From Flavobacterium alkalisoli (GTDB lineage Bacteria; Bacteroidota; Bacteroidia; Flavobacteriales; Flavobacteriaceae), in contig NZ_CP042831.1 in NCBI RefSeq assembly GCF_008000935.1, positions 2,728,001 through 2,792,000 of the forward strand: a stretch of DNA of 64,000 nt, given 5' to 3'. Of this stretch, positions 1 through 10,008 are shown piece after piece. Positions within the stretch are counted from its first letter, which is position 1. Each line of letters starts with the position of its first letter. The notes beneath the pieces were generated by a model. It was not told where the DNA came from. It worked only from the letters and a program-made list of their open reading frames with translations, and did no database searches. Both the position numbers and the translations under genes were made by a program.

Positions 1-72
1 ACCTTTCCGTTAGATTTTACAAAATTTCTCGCTGAAAACGATATTGGATTTTCTATAGATTTATGGGAGTAG
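1..72 (+). CDS. C-terminal end of an unidentified protein (partial)
   Basis: Frame 1 is open from the first base and ends at TAG (70-72). It gives 23 residues ending in FSIDLWE, with a composition typical of a real protein terminus. The window cuts off the rest, so the family cannot be recognised. It would converge on clpC. A chance open frame of this length is possible, so this is tentative. Confidence 0.4.
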   Translation, partial: TFPLDFTKFLAENDIGFSIDLWE

Positions 73-164
73 GTATCTTAAATGAAAAAGTATTACTGGG
101 ACAAAGTAATTTGTTTTTTCGTTACTTAACATAAGGATTTTTATAATTGTAAAAACACATAAAA

Positions 165-202
165 GAGATTTCTCATTCCGTTTCACTGCATATCGAAATG
201 AC
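165..202. repeat. Dispersed intergenic repeat, copy 1
   Basis: A 38 bp element starts GAGATTTCTC and ends TCGAAATGAC. A second copy with the same ends and length lies at 21710-21747, and an inverted copy at 39266-39302. All three are intergenic, close to gene 3' ends. Elements of this type (TCATTTCGA...GAGAAATC) recur in many Bacteroidota genomes as I recall them. Confidence 0.65.
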
Positions 203-214
203 AAAGACTAAAAA

Positions 215-247
215 CAAAAAATCCCCGGCAATGTGTCGGGGATTTTC
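215..247 (-). terminator. Rho-independent terminator of clpC
   Basis: The stem ATCCCCG/CGGGGAT has a 9-nt loop and A/T flanks. It lies about 20 bp beyond the clpC stop codon. On the minus strand the stem is followed by a T run. Confidence 0.8.
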
Positions 248-267
248 TAAATATATATTCTAAACCA

Positions 268-2820
268 TTAACTAGCCGGATTCTCCGCTTTTTTAATAGT
301 TACTTCAAGTTCCTGTTCATTACTGTCAAGATCCATAAAGATTTCGTCTCCGGCACCTATTTTAGAAGTGATAATCTCTTCTGCAAGGGTATCTTCAACA
401 TATTTCTGGATAGCCCTTTTAAGTGGCCTGGCACCATACTGCTTATCAAATCCTTTATCAGCGATAAAGTTTTTAGCTTTTTCACTCAGCGTGATGTTAT
501 ATCCAAGATCTTTAATCCTTGCGTAAAGTTTAGCAAGCTCGATTTCTATGATCTTATCGATGTCCTCTTTTTCAAGTGGGTTAAACACGATAATATCATC
601 TATCCTGTTGATAAACTCAGGAGCAAACGTCTTTTTAAGGGCACTTTCAATAACACCTTTTGTATGCTCGTCTGCCTGTGCTTTTTTAGCAGCAGTACCA
701 AAACCAACACCCTGGCCGAAGTCTTTAATTTGTCTTGCACCAACGTTAGATGTCATTATTATAATAGTGTTCCTAAAGTCTATTTTCCTGCCAAGGCTGT
801 CTGTAAGGTAACCATCATCCAGTACCTGTAAAAGCATATTGAATACATCCGGGTGAGCTTTTTCAATCTCATCAAGAAGTACTACACAGTAAGGTTTTCT
901 GCGTACTTTTTCAGTAAGCTGTCCGCCTTCTTCATAACCCACATATCCCGGAGGCGCACCTACAAGTCTTGATATGGCAAATTTTTCCATGTACTCACTC
1001 ATGTCGATACGTACAAGCGCATCTTCAGAGTCAAACAGTTCTTTAGCCAGTACCTTAGCCAGCTGTGTTTTACCAACACCTGTTTGCCCAAGGAATATAA
1101 ACGAACCTATCGGTTTGTTAGGGTCTTTAAGTCCGGCACGGTTACGTTGTATCGATTTTGCAATCTTGGCAACAGCATCATCCTGACCTATAACTTTGCT
1201 TCTGATCAGTTCAGGCAGGTGAGCCAGTTTGTTGCTCTCGGTTTGCGCAATACGGTTTACGGGAATACCTGTCATCATAGATACAACATCTGCCACATTG
1301 TCTTCTGTAACGGTAACGCGATTGTTTTTAGCGTCTTCTTCCCACTGCTCCTGAGCGATGGCAAGGTCTTTTTCAATGCGTTTTTCATCGTCACGAAGCT
1401 TAGCGGCCTCTTCATATTTCTGTTTCTTAACTACCGAGTTTTTAAGCTCACGTACTTCTTCCAGCTGTCTTTCAAGATCCAGTATCTGTTTAGGTACATC
1501 TATATTGGTAATGTGTACCCTTGAACCGGCCTCGTCAAGCGCATCAATAGCCTTGTCCGGAAGGAAACGCTCGCTCATATAGCGGTTAGTTAGCTTAACA
1601 CAAGCCTCAATAGCCTCTGGTGTATAGTTAACATTGTGGTGCTCTTCATACTTACCTTTAATGTTGTTAAGTATGGTAATTGTTTCTTCTACCGATGTAG
1701 GCTCTACCATTACTTTCTGGAAACGTCTTTCTAGCGCTCCGTCTTTTTCAATGTATTGCCTGTACTCATCAAGGGTAGTAGCACCGATGCATTGTATTTC
1801 GCCTCTTGCAAGGGCAGGCTTAAACATGTTGCTGGCATCCAGCGAACCTGTAGCGCCACCTGCACCTACAATGGTGTGTATCTCGTCGATAAACAGAATG
1901 ATGTCGTCATTCTTTTCCAGTTCGTTCATCACGGCTTTCATACGCTCTTCAAACTGGCCGCGGTATTTAGTACCTGCCACTAAGCTGGCAAGATCTAATG
2001 TTACCACACGTTTGTTGAAAAGTATGCGTGATACTTTTTTCTGTATGATGCGCAGGGCCAAACCTTCTGCAATGGCCGATTTACCCACACCGGGTTCACC
2101 AATTAGCAGTGGATTGTTTTTCTTTCTGCGGCTAAGTATTTGCGACACACGTTCAATCTCTTTTTCACGTCCAACAACAGGGTCAAGTTTGCCTTCTTCG
2201 GCAAGCTCGGTAAGGTCACGGCCAAAGTTGTCTAATACCGGGGTTTTAGATTTTTTGTTGGCTTTGCCACCCTGTGGGTTAGGGTTATTAAAGGTGCTTT
2301 CGCGCATACTGTCATCCTGTCCTGCATCATCGTTGTAAGACTCAGCCCTTGGCTGGTTTTCCATATAATCTTCTTCGCTTGATGTCATGTTGATAAATTG
2401 TTCTTTAACTGTTTCGTAATCGATTTTTAGCTTATTAAGCAACTTTGTAGTAGGGTCGTTTTCGTTGCGTAAAATACACAACAGTAAGTGTGCCGTACTT
2501 ATAGAGGTACTTTGGAAAACCTTGGCTTCCAGAAATGTTGTTCTAAGGGCACGTTCTGCCTGGCGCGTTAAGTGCAGGTTTTTCTTGTCGTTCCCGCGCT
2601 CTGCGTTTGGGTTGGCAGGGCTTAATATTTCTACTTTTCTTCTTAAATGATCTAAATCAACAGATATATTATTAAGTATAGAAATTGCTTTGCCGTTTCC
2701 GTCCCTCAAAATCCCCAACATCAAATGTTCTGTACCAATAAAGTCGTGGCCCAGGCGTAAAGCTTCCTCTTTACTGTAAGTAATTACGTCTTTGACCCTT
2801 GGTGAAAAATTATCATCCAT
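268..2820 (-). CDS. clpC: ATP-dependent Clp protease ATP-binding subunit ClpC
   Basis: This is a class I Hsp100 AAA+ unfoldase that feeds substrates to ClpP in the cytoplasm. Its 850 residues carry two N-terminal Clp repeats (about 1-145), an acidic low-complexity linker (about 150-190), AAA domain 1 with Walker A GEPGVGKS (241-248) and Walker B LFIDEIH, and a middle region with a UVR-like helix pair (KYEEAAKLRDDEK). AAA domain 2 has GQTGVGKT (about 577-584) and VVLLDEIEKAH, followed by the D2-small domain. The short M-domain and UVR motif favour ClpC over ClpB or ClpA. The ATG at 2820 lies just downstream of a -33/-7 promoter (2840-2873). It is divergent from gyrA. A TGTCA dyad lies upstream at 2892-2908. 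Confidence 0.96.
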   Translation of the reverse strand: MDDNFSPRVKDVITYSKEEALRLGHDFIGTEHLMLGILRDGNGKAISILNNISVDLDHLRRKVEILSPANPNAERGNDKKNLHLTRQAERALRTTFLEAKVFQSTSISTAHLLLCILRNENDPTTKLLNKLKIDYETVKEQFINMTSSEEDYMENQPRAESYNDDAGQDDSMRESTFNNPNPQGGKANKKSKTPVLDNFGRDLTELAEEGKLDPVVGREKEIERVSQILSRRKKNNPLLIGEPGVGKSAIAEGLALRIIQKKVSRILFNKRVVTLDLASLVAGTKYRGQFEERMKAVMNELEKNDDIILFIDEIHTIVGAGGATGSLDASNMFKPALARGEIQCIGATTLDEYRQYIEKDGALERRFQKVMVEPTSVEETITILNNIKGKYEEHHNVNYTPEAIEACVKLTNRYMSERFLPDKAIDALDEAGSRVHITNIDVPKQILDLERQLEEVRELKNSVVKKQKYEEAAKLRDDEKRIEKDLAIAQEQWEEDAKNNRVTVTEDNVADVVSMMTGIPVNRIAQTESNKLAHLPELIRSKVIGQDDAVAKIAKSIQRNRAGLKDPNKPIGSFIFLGQTGVGKTQLAKVLAKELFDSEDALVRIDMSEYMEKFAISRLVGAPPGYVGYEEGGQLTEKVRRKPYCVVLLDEIEKAHPDVFNMLLQVLDDGYLTDSLGRKIDFRNTIIIMTSNVGARQIKDFGQGVGFGTAAKKAQADEHTKGVIESALKKTFAPEFINRIDDIIVFNPLEKEDIDKIIEIELAKLYARIKDLGYNITLSEKAKNFIADKGFDKQYGARPLKRAIQKYVEDTLAEEIITSKIGAGDEIFMDLDSNEQELEVTIKKAENPAS

Positions 2821-2839
2821 AATAATGTAATTGATACTG

Positions 2840-2873
2840 TAAATTTAACTATTTAAATAAGATTTTACAAAAA
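2840..2873 (-). promoter_or_regulatory. Bacteroidota-type promoter of clpC
   Basis: On the minus strand TTTG is followed by 20 nt and then TAAATTTA, which matches the TAnnTTTG -7 consensus at five of six fixed bases. The predicted transcript start leaves a short leader of about 15-20 nt before the clpC ATG. Confidence 0.55.
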
Positions 2874-2891
2874 CCGTACCTAGTAACGGTC

Positions 2892-2908
2892 TGTCATGCT
2901 AATTGACA
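2892..2908. promoter_or_regulatory. TGTCA-N7-TGACA inverted repeat between clpC and gyrA
   Basis: A perfect 5-bp inverted repeat with a 7-bp spacer sits about 20 bp upstream of the clpC -33 element. The same pentamer occurs three times before dnaK (19553-19578). It could bind a shared regulator of chaperone genes; that role is inferred. Confidence 0.4.
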
Positions 2909-3076
2909 AAAAAAATGGCAGAAAAGGAAATAATATAACATTAGTTTATTAACCGTTTACCGAGTTAATAATGTTAATAAATGGTGGAAATTAATTGATT
3001 TTTAACTGGAGAGTCCCGTCAAAAATGCGTATATTGGCACGTTTTGAAATAAAAATAATTTTTAATTTAACTATTT

Positions 3077-5602
3077 ATGTCTGAAGGAGAAAAGTTAATT
3101 CCTATTAACATCGAAGACCAAATGAAATCGGCATACATTGACTATTCAATGTCGGTAATTGTATCGAGGGCGCTTCCGGATGTTAGAGATGGCTTGAAAC
3201 CCGTACATCGAAGAGTACTTTACGGAATGTATGAACTTGGGGTACTTTCAAATAGAGCTTATAAAAAATCGGCAAGGATTGTAGGTGAGGTTCTTGGTAA
3301 ATACCACCCTCACGGAGATACATCTGTTTACGACGCCATGGTGCGTATGGCCCAGGACTGGAGTTTAAGATATCTTTTAGTAGACGGGCAGGGTAACTTC
3401 GGGTCAATAGACGGTGACAGTCCGGCAGCGATGCGTTATACCGAGGCAAGGATGAGAAAAATATCGGAAGATATTATGGCTGACCTTGACAAAGAGACAG
3501 TAGACTTTCAGTTAAACTTTGACGATACATTACAGGAACCAACCGTAATGCCTACACGTGTACCTAACTTACTTGTTAACGGTGCATCGGGTATTGCAGT
3601 AGGTATGGCTACAAATATGCCTCCGCACAACCTTACAGAGGTGATAGATGGTACCCTGGCGTATATAGACAATAATGATATTGAGATAGACGAACTTATG
3701 AACTATGTAAAAGCACCTGATTTCCCTACGGGAGGTGTTATTTACGGTTATGAGGGCGTGCGTGAAGCTTTTAAAACAGGCCGTGGAAGGGTTGTAATGA
3801 GAGCTAAGGCAAACTTTGAAGAAATAGACGGTAAGGAGTGTATTGTTGTTACAGAGATTCCTTATCAGGTTAATAAGGCAGAGATGATTAAAAAGACTGC
3901 CGATCTTGTTAACGAAAAGAAAATTGAGGGTATTTCCAACATCCGTGACGAGTCGGACAGGAAAGGTATGCGTATTGTATATATCCTTAAAAGAGAGGCT
4001 GTGCCAAATGTGGTGCTAAACACTCTATATAAGTATACACAATTACAGTCTTCTTTCAGTGTAAACAACATTGCGCTTGTTAACGGAAGACCTCATACAT
4101 TAAACCTTAAGGAGCTTATTCATTACTTTGTGGAGCACCGCCACGATGTGGTAGTAAGGAGAACTCAATATGAACTTCGCAAAGCTGAAGAGCGTGCACA
4201 CATATTAGAAGGTCTTATTATTGCTTCTGATAATATTGATGAGGTAATCGCACTTATCCGTGGATCTAAAGACGGAGAAGAGGCTCGTGCTAAATTAATG
4301 GAAAGGTTTAATCTTAGCGAAATTCAGGCTAAGGCGATTGTAGAGATGCGTTTAAGGCAGCTTACAGGACTGGAGCAGGATAAACTGAGAGCAGAATATG
4401 AGGATATCATGAAGTTAATTGCTGAATTGAAAGCCTTATTAGAAAGCAAAGAGCTAAGAATGCAGCTTATTAAAGAGGAGCTGGTTGAAATTAGAGATAA
4501 ATATGGCGATGAGCGCCGTTCTCAAATAGAATACTCTGGTGGCGATGTAAGTATAGAAGACCTTATTGCCGATGAGAATGTGGTTATTACCATTTCTCAT
4601 GCAGGTTACATTAAACGTACACCACTATCAGAATACAAAACCCAAAACAGGGGAGGAGTAGGGCAAAAAGGTTCGGCAACACGTGATCAGGACTTCCTGG
4701 AGCACCTGTTTGTTGCTACTAACCACCAGTACATGCTGTTCTTTACCCAAAAAGGAAAATGTTTCTGGATGAGGGTTTATGAAATTCCTGAAGGTAATAA
4801 AACAAGTAAAGGGCGTGCTATACAAAACCTTATCAATATTGAGAACGATGACAAGGTTAAAGCATTTATCTGCACACTTGACCTTAAGAACGAAGAGTAC
4901 ATCAATAACCACTATGTAATTATGGCTACTAAAAAAGGTGTGGTTAAAAAGACATTACTGGAGCAGTACTCACGTCCGAGATTAAACGGTATTAATGCAA
5001 TTACCATTCGTGAAGACGACGAACTATTAGAAGCAAAATTAACTACAGGCGAAAGCCAGGTGCTCCTTGCAGTTAAATCTGGTAAACTTGTTCGTTTTGA
5101 AGAAGGTAAAACACGTCCGATGGGTCGTAGTGCATCAGGAGTTCGTGGTATAACGCTTCAGGATGACAACGATGAGGTAATCGGCATGATTTCTGTAAAT
5201 GATATGAACAGTGAGATTCTTGTTGTGTCTGAAAAAGGATACGGTAAGCGTTCAAGCCTTGAAGATTACAGGATAACAAACCGTGGTGGTAAAGGTGTTA
5301 AAACCCTTAATATTACAGATAAGACCGGTAAGCTTGTTGCGATTAATAACGTAACCGATGCTGATGACCTTATGATTATCAACAAGTCGGGCTTAACGAT
5401 AAGAATGCAGGTTTCAGACCTAAGGGTTATGGGGCGTGCTACACAAGGTGTACGACTTATTAATATTAAAGGAAATGACTCTATCGCTGCCGTTGCAAAA
5501 GTTATGCGTGAGGAGGAAGGCGAAGATGTTATTGATGCAGAAGATGTATCGGCAGAAACAACCGATGACACAACTGCAAACGAAAATCAAAACCAGGAAT
5601 AA
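3077..5602 (+). CDS. gyrA: DNA gyrase subunit A
   Basis: This is the breakage-reunion subunit of gyrase, which works with GyrB to introduce negative supercoils. Its 841 residues include the N-terminal winged-helix/tower domain with catalytic Tyr121 (AAMRYTEAR) and the six-bladed C-terminal DNA-wrapping domain. A GyrA-box-like QNRGGVG lies near residues 523-529, which supports gyrase over ParC. The acidic tail (about 810-841) is rich in Glu, Asp and Thr. The quinolone-determining segment reads [10 protein letters not shown], so the position of E. coli Ser83 is Thr82 and that of Asp87 is Asp86. The TPR gene starts 20 bp after the stop and is probably co-transcribed. Confidence 0.97.
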   Translation: MSEGEKLIPINIEDQMKSAYIDYSMSVIVSRALPDVRDGLKPVHRRVLYGMYELGVLSNRAYKKSARIVGEVLGKYHPHGDTSVYDAMVRMAQDWSLRYLLVDGQGNFGSIDGDSPAAMRYTEARMRKISEDIMADLDKETVDFQLNFDDTLQEPTVMPTRVPNLLVNGASGIAVGMATNMPPHNLTEVIDGTLAYIDNNDIEIDELMNYVKAPDFPTGGVIYGYEGVREAFKTGRGRVVMRAKANFEEIDGKECIVVTEIPYQVNKAEMIKKTADLVNEKKIEGISNIRDESDRKGMRIVYILKREAVPNVVLNTLYKYTQLQSSFSVNNIALVNGRPHTLNLKELIHYFVEHRHDVVVRRTQYELRKAEERAHILEGLIIASDNIDEVIALIRGSKDGEEARAKLMERFNLSEIQAKAIVEMRLRQLTGLEQDKLRAEYEDIMKLIAELKALLESKELRMQLIKEELVEIRDKYGDERRSQIEYSGGDVSIEDLIADENVVITISHAGYIKRTPLSEYKTQNRGGVGQKGSATRDQDFLEHLFVATNHQYMLFFTQKGKCFWMRVYEIPEGNKTSKGRAIQNLINIENDDKVKAFICTLDLKNEEYINNHYVIMATKKGVVKKTLLEQYSRPRLNGINAITIREDDELLEAKLTTGESQVLLAVKSGKLVRFEEGKTRPMGRSASGVRGITLQDDNDEVIGMISVNDMNSEILVVSEKGYGKRSSLEDYRITNRGGKGVKTLNITDKTGKLVAINNVTDADDLMIINKSGLTIRMQVSDLRVMGRATQGVRLINIKGNDSIAAVAKVMREEEGEDVIDAEDVSAETTDDTTANENQNQE

Positions 5603-5621
5603 ACTTTAAAAACCGAATACA

Positions 5622-6902
5622 ATGAAAGCTAAATATGCAATTGCTGCATCTTTATTAATTTCTATAGGCGCTTATGCTCAAAAGGATGAGCTTAAGCAAA
5701 TGAAAAAAATTGTAAATAAGGAGCAGCCTACTGCAGAAGACCTGCAGAAATTAAAGCAGCTTATTGATCAGGCAGAACCTCTAATGGCTAATGCTGATGA
5801 TAAGCAAAAAGCAGACTTTTACTATTACAAAGGTAATTATGACTTAGTAATGGCTATCGCAAAAATGGACCAGAACGGAATTAAAGCTGCGATTGCTGAT
5901 TTTAACAAAGTGCTTGAGCTTGAGAAAACCACTAAGCGTGAATATACAAAAGAGATTACTGAGGAAATCTATCCGGAAGTAAGTAAAGGTATGTTAGCTA
6001 TTGCTAAAGAGCTAGGTGCTAACCAAAACTACAAAGCAGCTGTACCTTTATATGAAATGGCTTATGAGCTTAATAAAAAGGATACTATTAATCTTTACAA
6101 CGCTGCAGCTTATGCAATTAATGCTAAAGACTATGATGCATCTCTTAAATATTTTGAAGAGCTTGACCGTTTAGGTTTCACTAATAAAAGATTAAGCTAT
6201 ACTGCTACAAGCCCTGAAGGTGAAGTGCAATACTTTAATGATAAAAAAACAAGAGATCTTTACATTCAAACGGCTAGTTATACAAACCCGGGTGTTCATA
6301 AAGATCCTTCTGTAAGAGGTGATATCATTAAAAACATAGCGCTTCTTTATATCCAGAAAGGGGATAAGGATAAAGCTATGCAGGCTATTGCAAAAGCTAA
6401 AAAGCAAAACCCGAATGATATAGGCCTTCTTTCTGCAGAGTCTCAAATCTATTTTGAATCTGGTGATATGGAGAACTACCAAAGAGTAATAAAGGATATC
6501 TTAAACTTAGGTTCTAAAGATCCTAACCTTTACTTTAATCTTGGTGTGACTTCTGCTCAGGCAGGCCAGAAAGAAGAGGCTAAACAGTACTACCAAAAAG
6601 CTATTGAAATAGATCCTAAATATGCAGCTGCTTATTATAACATAGGTGTATTGCTTCTTGATGGTGAAGATGCTATTGTTAGTGAGATGAACGGCCTTGG
6701 TACTTCTAAAAAAGATATGGCTCGTTACGACCTGCTTAAAGAAAAAAGGGATGCTATCTATAAGGAGTCTTTGTCTTATGTAAAGAAAGCTTATGATATG
6801 GAAACTAATCCTGAGAACAAAGAACAGTTTAAAGCGCTTTTAGCCAGCCTTTATACAGGTCTTGATATGATGGATGAGGCAAATGCCCTTAAAAAGAAAT
6901 AA
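5622..6902 (+). CDS. Exported tetratricopeptide-repeat protein
   Basis: The 426-residue product starts with a signal peptide (cleavage likely after AYAQ, about residue 20). Helical repeats follow, and clear TPR signatures occur near 305-345 (LYFNLGVTSAQAG; YYQKAIEIDPKYAAAYYNIG). Such proteins act as scaffolds in the periplasm or outer membrane; no partner can be read from the sequence. It follows gyrA by 20 bp and ends at a strong terminator, so the two probably form one transcript. There is no catalytic motif. Confidence 0.85.
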   Translation: MKAKYAIAASLLISIGAYAQKDELKQMKKIVNKEQPTAEDLQKLKQLIDQAEPLMANADDKQKADFYYYKGNYDLVMAIAKMDQNGIKAAIADFNKVLELEKTTKREYTKEITEEIYPEVSKGMLAIAKELGANQNYKAAVPLYEMAYELNKKDTINLYNAAAYAINAKDYDASLKYFEELDRLGFTNKRLSYTATSPEGEVQYFNDKKTRDLYIQTASYTNPGVHKDPSVRGDIIKNIALLYIQKGDKDKAMQAIAKAKKQNPNDIGLLSAESQIYFESGDMENYQRVIKDILNLGSKDPNLYFNLGVTSAQAGQKEEAKQYYQKAIEIDPKYAAAYYNIGVLLLDGEDAIVSEMNGLGTSKKDMARYDLLKEKRDAIYKESLSYVKKAYDMETNPENKEQFKALLASLYTGLDMMDEANALKKK

Positions 6903-6926
6903 ATAGCTTAAAAGAGCTTTGAAATA

Positions 6927-6962
6927 AAAATCCCCTCGTGTTTTACGAGGGGATTTTTTTTA
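6927..6962 (+). terminator. Terminator of the gyrA-TPR unit
   Basis: A 9-bp GC-rich stem, TCCCCTCGT/ACGAGGGGA, has a 5-nt loop (6940-6944). It is followed by a run of seven T. Confidence 0.9.
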
Positions 6963-6977
6963 TACCATAAGCTAATA

Positions 6978-7004
6978 ATAAAGCCTCCGAAAAGGAGGCT
7001 TTAT
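6978..7004 (-). terminator. Terminator of pheT
   Basis: An 11-bp stem, ATAAAGCCTCC/GGAGGCTTTAT, encloses a GAAAA loop about 20 bp beyond the pheT stop. The T tract is weak outside the stem. It lies back to back with the TPR terminator. Confidence 0.75.
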
Positions 7005-7022
7005 ATTTATTGCTTAAGACTG

Positions 7023-9449
7023 TTATCGTAACTGGGCACCTGTTTGTGTTTCCAGGTTCTGTCTTATTTTTGTCATTAACTTATCGATCTGGTCGTCTTT
7101 AAGGGTCTTGGTGCTGTCCTGAATAGTAAAGCTTACAGCATACGACTTTTTACCTTCCGGAAGGTTTTTGCCTTCATATACGTCAAACAGGTTAATGTCT
7201 TTTAGTAAAGATTTTTCTGTTTGTCTTGCTATGGCATAAATGTCCTTAAAGGTTACATCGCTGTCAACAAGCAGGGCAAGGTCTCTTCTAACTTCCGGGA
7301 ACTTGGATATTTCTGTAAACTTGATTTTAGCAGATACTACCTTGATAATTGCAGCCCAGTTAAAGTCGGCAAAGAATACTTCTTGTTTTATATCAAAATG
7401 CTTTAAAACCAGTTTTTTAACGCTTCCCATCTCTACTAAAACTTCATTTCCTAAAGTATAAGCTAAGCCTTCTGAGAACACGTCATTTGTAACAGGTTGT
7501 GTCTGAGCTTTGTTTATCCCAAGTCTCGATAAAACCATGTCTACATAACCTTTAAACATAAAGAAGTCTGAAGGTTTTTGTTGCTGTGTCCAGCTTTCTG
7601 CAGTACGGTCTCCGGTAACGGTTAAGGTTAGGTGTTTGTTCTCATCATACCCTGAAGGAAGCTTATGGTACGATTTACCAAACTCAAATAATTTAAGATC
7701 GCTTCTCTTTCTGTTTATGTTGAATGATACTGCTTCAAGTGCGCTGAAAAGTAATGACTGCCTCATTGCAGAAAGGTCACTGCTTAGCGGATTAAGCATA
7801 AGCACATTGAACTCTTCCTTAAGGTTTTCGCTAAGCTTAACATATTCAGGTGTTGTAAGCGAGTTAGCCATCATTTCGTTAAAGCCTACAGCTACCAGTT
7901 GGTTTGCTGTAATGTTTTGCAGCTTATAATCTTCTGTACGTGCCGAGTTAGACATAGAAGCGTTAAGCTTTTGAGAGAAGTTTACATTGTTGTATCCGTA
8001 AACCCTTAAAATCTCTTCTATAACATCTATTTCTCTTTCAACGTCTACTCTGTATGAAGGTATTACAAGACCAACACCAACATCAGACATGCTGTTGATT
8101 TTTATATCAAGTGAAACCAGTATTTTTTTGATGGTTTCTTTGCTTATTTCCTGACCAATTACCCTTTCAACATTTTTAAAGTTTACGAAAACCTGGTGGT
8201 CTTCAATCTTTTTAGGGTAAATGTCTATAACATCAGATGTTATTTCGCCACCACCTGTTTCCTGTATAAGCAGGGCAGCCCTTTTAAGAGCATATTCTGT
8301 TATGGTAGGATCTATGCCTCTTTCAAAACGGAAAGAAGCATCGGTGCTTATACCGTGGCGTTTAGCTGTTTTTCTTATTGATACAGGGTTAAAGTAAGCA
8401 CTCTCTAAGAATATAGAAGAGGTATTTTCACTAACTCCTGATTTTTTACCTCCCAGTACACCTGCAATACACATAGGTCCGTTTTCGTCACAAATCATTA
8501 GGTCGTCCTCATGTAATGTGCGCTCAACATCATCCAGTGTAATAAATTTAGTTCCTGCTTCGGCAGTTTTTACAACAATTTTGTTACCTCTTATTTTAGT
8601 GGCATCAAAAGCGTGTAACGGCTGCCCTAGCTCATGCAAAACGTAATTAGTAACGTCTACCACATTGTTTTTAGGTGTAATACCTATTGCCATAAGCCTG
8701 TTTTGTAACCATGCAGGAGAAGGTTGTACCGTAATTCCGGATATGGTTACACCACAGTAGCGTGGTGCCAGTTTATTGTCATCAACTTTTACGTCGATTT
8801 TAAGTGTACGCTTATCAATCCTGAAATTGCTTACAGAAGGTGTAATAAGCTCTGTGTTTACATTGCGCTGAGTCATGCCTGCACGAAGGTCGCGGGCAAC
8901 GCCCCAGTGACTCATGGCGTCGGCACGGTTTGGCGTAAGCCCTATTTCAAAAACCTCATCGGTTTCAATATTAAAAATTTTAGAAGCCGGAGTGCCCGGT
9001 TTTAGATCTTCGCCTAATATCAGGATACCTTCGTGGCCCTGGCCAAGACCAAGTTCATCTTCGGCACAAATCATACCGTGGCTTTCTTCTCCGCGTATTT
9101 TTCCTTTCTTGATCTGGAAACCGTTTCCTTCGGCATCATACAGGGTAGTACCTATGGTTGCCACAGGAACTTTTTGTCCGGCTGCTACGTTAGGTGCTCC
9201 GCAAACAATCTGTACGGGAGGATTACCGTCACCAAGGTCTACCGTTGTAACTTTAAGCTTATCGGCATTAGGGTGTTGTATGCATGAAAGCACATGGCCT
9301 ACCACTACACCTTCAAGTCCGCCTTTAAGCGACTCAAACTTATCAACTCCTTCTACTTCAAGGCCAAGGTCTGTAAGCAGGTCGGCTGTTTCTTCTGAGT
9401 TCCAGTCTAATTTAATGAATTGTTTTAACCAATTGTAGGATATACGCAT
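7023..9449 (-). CDS. pheT: Phenylalanine--tRNA ligase beta subunit
   Basis: This is the large subunit of the heterotetrameric PheRS, which charges tRNA-Phe in the cytoplasm. The 808 residues show the long bacterial layout: an N-terminal EMAP/tRNA-binding domain (about 40-150, with PNADKLKVTTVD), the B3/B4 editing domain, the B5 domain, the catalytic-like core, and a C-terminal anticodon-binding FDX-ACB domain (SKFPEVRRDLALLVD onward). The ATG at 9449 lies about 19 nt after the predicted transcript start. pheS is not in this window, so the subunit genes are not adjacent here. Confidence 0.96.
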   Translation of the reverse strand: MRISYNWLKQFIKLDWNSEETADLLTDLGLEVEGVDKFESLKGGLEGVVVGHVLSCIQHPNADKLKVTTVDLGDGNPPVQIVCGAPNVAAGQKVPVATIGTTLYDAEGNGFQIKKGKIRGEESHGMICAEDELGLGQGHEGILILGEDLKPGTPASKIFNIETDEVFEIGLTPNRADAMSHWGVARDLRAGMTQRNVNTELITPSVSNFRIDKRTLKIDVKVDDNKLAPRYCGVTISGITVQPSPAWLQNRLMAIGITPKNNVVDVTNYVLHELGQPLHAFDATKIRGNKIVVKTAEAGTKFITLDDVERTLHEDDLMICDENGPMCIAGVLGGKKSGVSENTSSIFLESAYFNPVSIRKTAKRHGISTDASFRFERGIDPTITEYALKRAALLIQETGGGEITSDVIDIYPKKIEDHQVFVNFKNVERVIGQEISKETIKKILVSLDIKINSMSDVGVGLVIPSYRVDVEREIDVIEEILRVYGYNNVNFSQKLNASMSNSARTEDYKLQNITANQLVAVGFNEMMANSLTTPEYVKLSENLKEEFNVLMLNPLSSDLSAMRQSLLFSALEAVSFNINRKRSDLKLFEFGKSYHKLPSGYDENKHLTLTVTGDRTAESWTQQQKPSDFFMFKGYVDMVLSRLGINKAQTQPVTNDVFSEGLAYTLGNEVLVEMGSVKKLVLKHFDIKQEVFFADFNWAAIIKVVSAKIKFTEISKFPEVRRDLALLVDSDVTFKDIYAIARQTEKSLLKDINLFDVYEGKNLPEGKKSYAVSFTIQDSTKTLKDDQIDKLMTKIRQNLETQTGAQLR

Positions 9450-9472
9450 TGCATTTTTTGTTTTAAAGCATG

Positions 9473-9480
9473 CAAAGATA
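9473..9480 (-). promoter_or_regulatory. -7 element of the pheT promoter
   Basis: The minus strand reads TATCTTTG, an exact TAnnTTTG match, 24 nt before the pheT ATG. No clear TTG was found at the -33 position. Confidence 0.45.
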
Positions 9481-9580
9481 ATAATTGTGATTGAAAACAG
9501 TGGAATATAAACCCTTGTTTAGCATTAAAAAAGTGAAAATAATCACACTAAAATTTTCTTAAAATTTATATTTCTTAAAA

Positions 9581-9614
9581 AATCAAAGCCTGCTTATTTT
9601 AGCAGGCTTTGATT
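9581..9614 (-). terminator. Terminator after the small lipoprotein gene
   Basis: A 14-bp perfect stem, AATCAAAGCCTGCT with its complement, has a 6-nt loop. On the minus strand it is followed by TTTTAAG. It lies about 40 bp after the stop of the 9656-9847 gene. Confidence 0.8.
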
Positions 9615-9655
9615 GTATGAAAAATTTATTGGGTCGATTGCATGAAAATACACCG

Positions 9656-9847
9656 CTATACTTTAGGTTTAGCCGGCATTAGCTCATTGTTCATATCAGG
9701 TGCTTCAGACAGTTTTTTTTCCTGTTTGAAATTCTCCTGATTACCATCATCAGTTTTGTTGTGGGTAATATTACTGCAGGCAGTAACTACCATCAACAAT
9801 AGCATTGCTGAAATAGGGGCAGCAAATTGCTGTAAGGTGCGTTTCAT
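9656..9847 (-). CDS. Small lipoprotein of unknown function
   Basis: The 63-residue product has a lipoprotein signal peptide with lipobox VTAC (Cys24). The mature part of about 40 residues is polar, rich in Lys, Asn and Glu, and ends in PAKPKV. It has its own terminator (9581-9614). No family is recognised. The lipobox and the well-placed terminator argue that this is a real gene despite its size. Confidence 0.65.
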   Translation of the reverse strand: MKRTLQQFAAPISAMLLLMVVTACSNITHNKTDDGNQENFKQEKKLSEAPDMNNELMPAKPKV

Positions 9848-10008
9848 AATGTTGCGTTTACTGTTGTTTTAATTCTTTTTAGCCAGAAAATTAACAGTGT
9901 CGGCATTTGGGGTTAAGCAAATGTATGTTTATTTTTTAAATGTTATATGCTTAGTATCAAATTTTTAACAATAATTATCTTGATAATTAAAAAGTAATTA
10001 TAAAGTAG

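Noticed and set aside
1634..2338. Long open frame antisense to clpC (234 codons, plus strand)
   Set aside because: It is a shadow of the clpC coding frame: no ribosome site, low-complexity Ser/Leu composition, and it lies wholly within a conserved gene.
3034..3049. Possible sigma-54 promoter for gyrA (TTGGCACG-TTTTG)
   Set aside because: The TTG part is two bases too close to the TGGCAC half, and sigma-54 spacing is strict. It may instead be part of a weak -7 element (TATATTGG).
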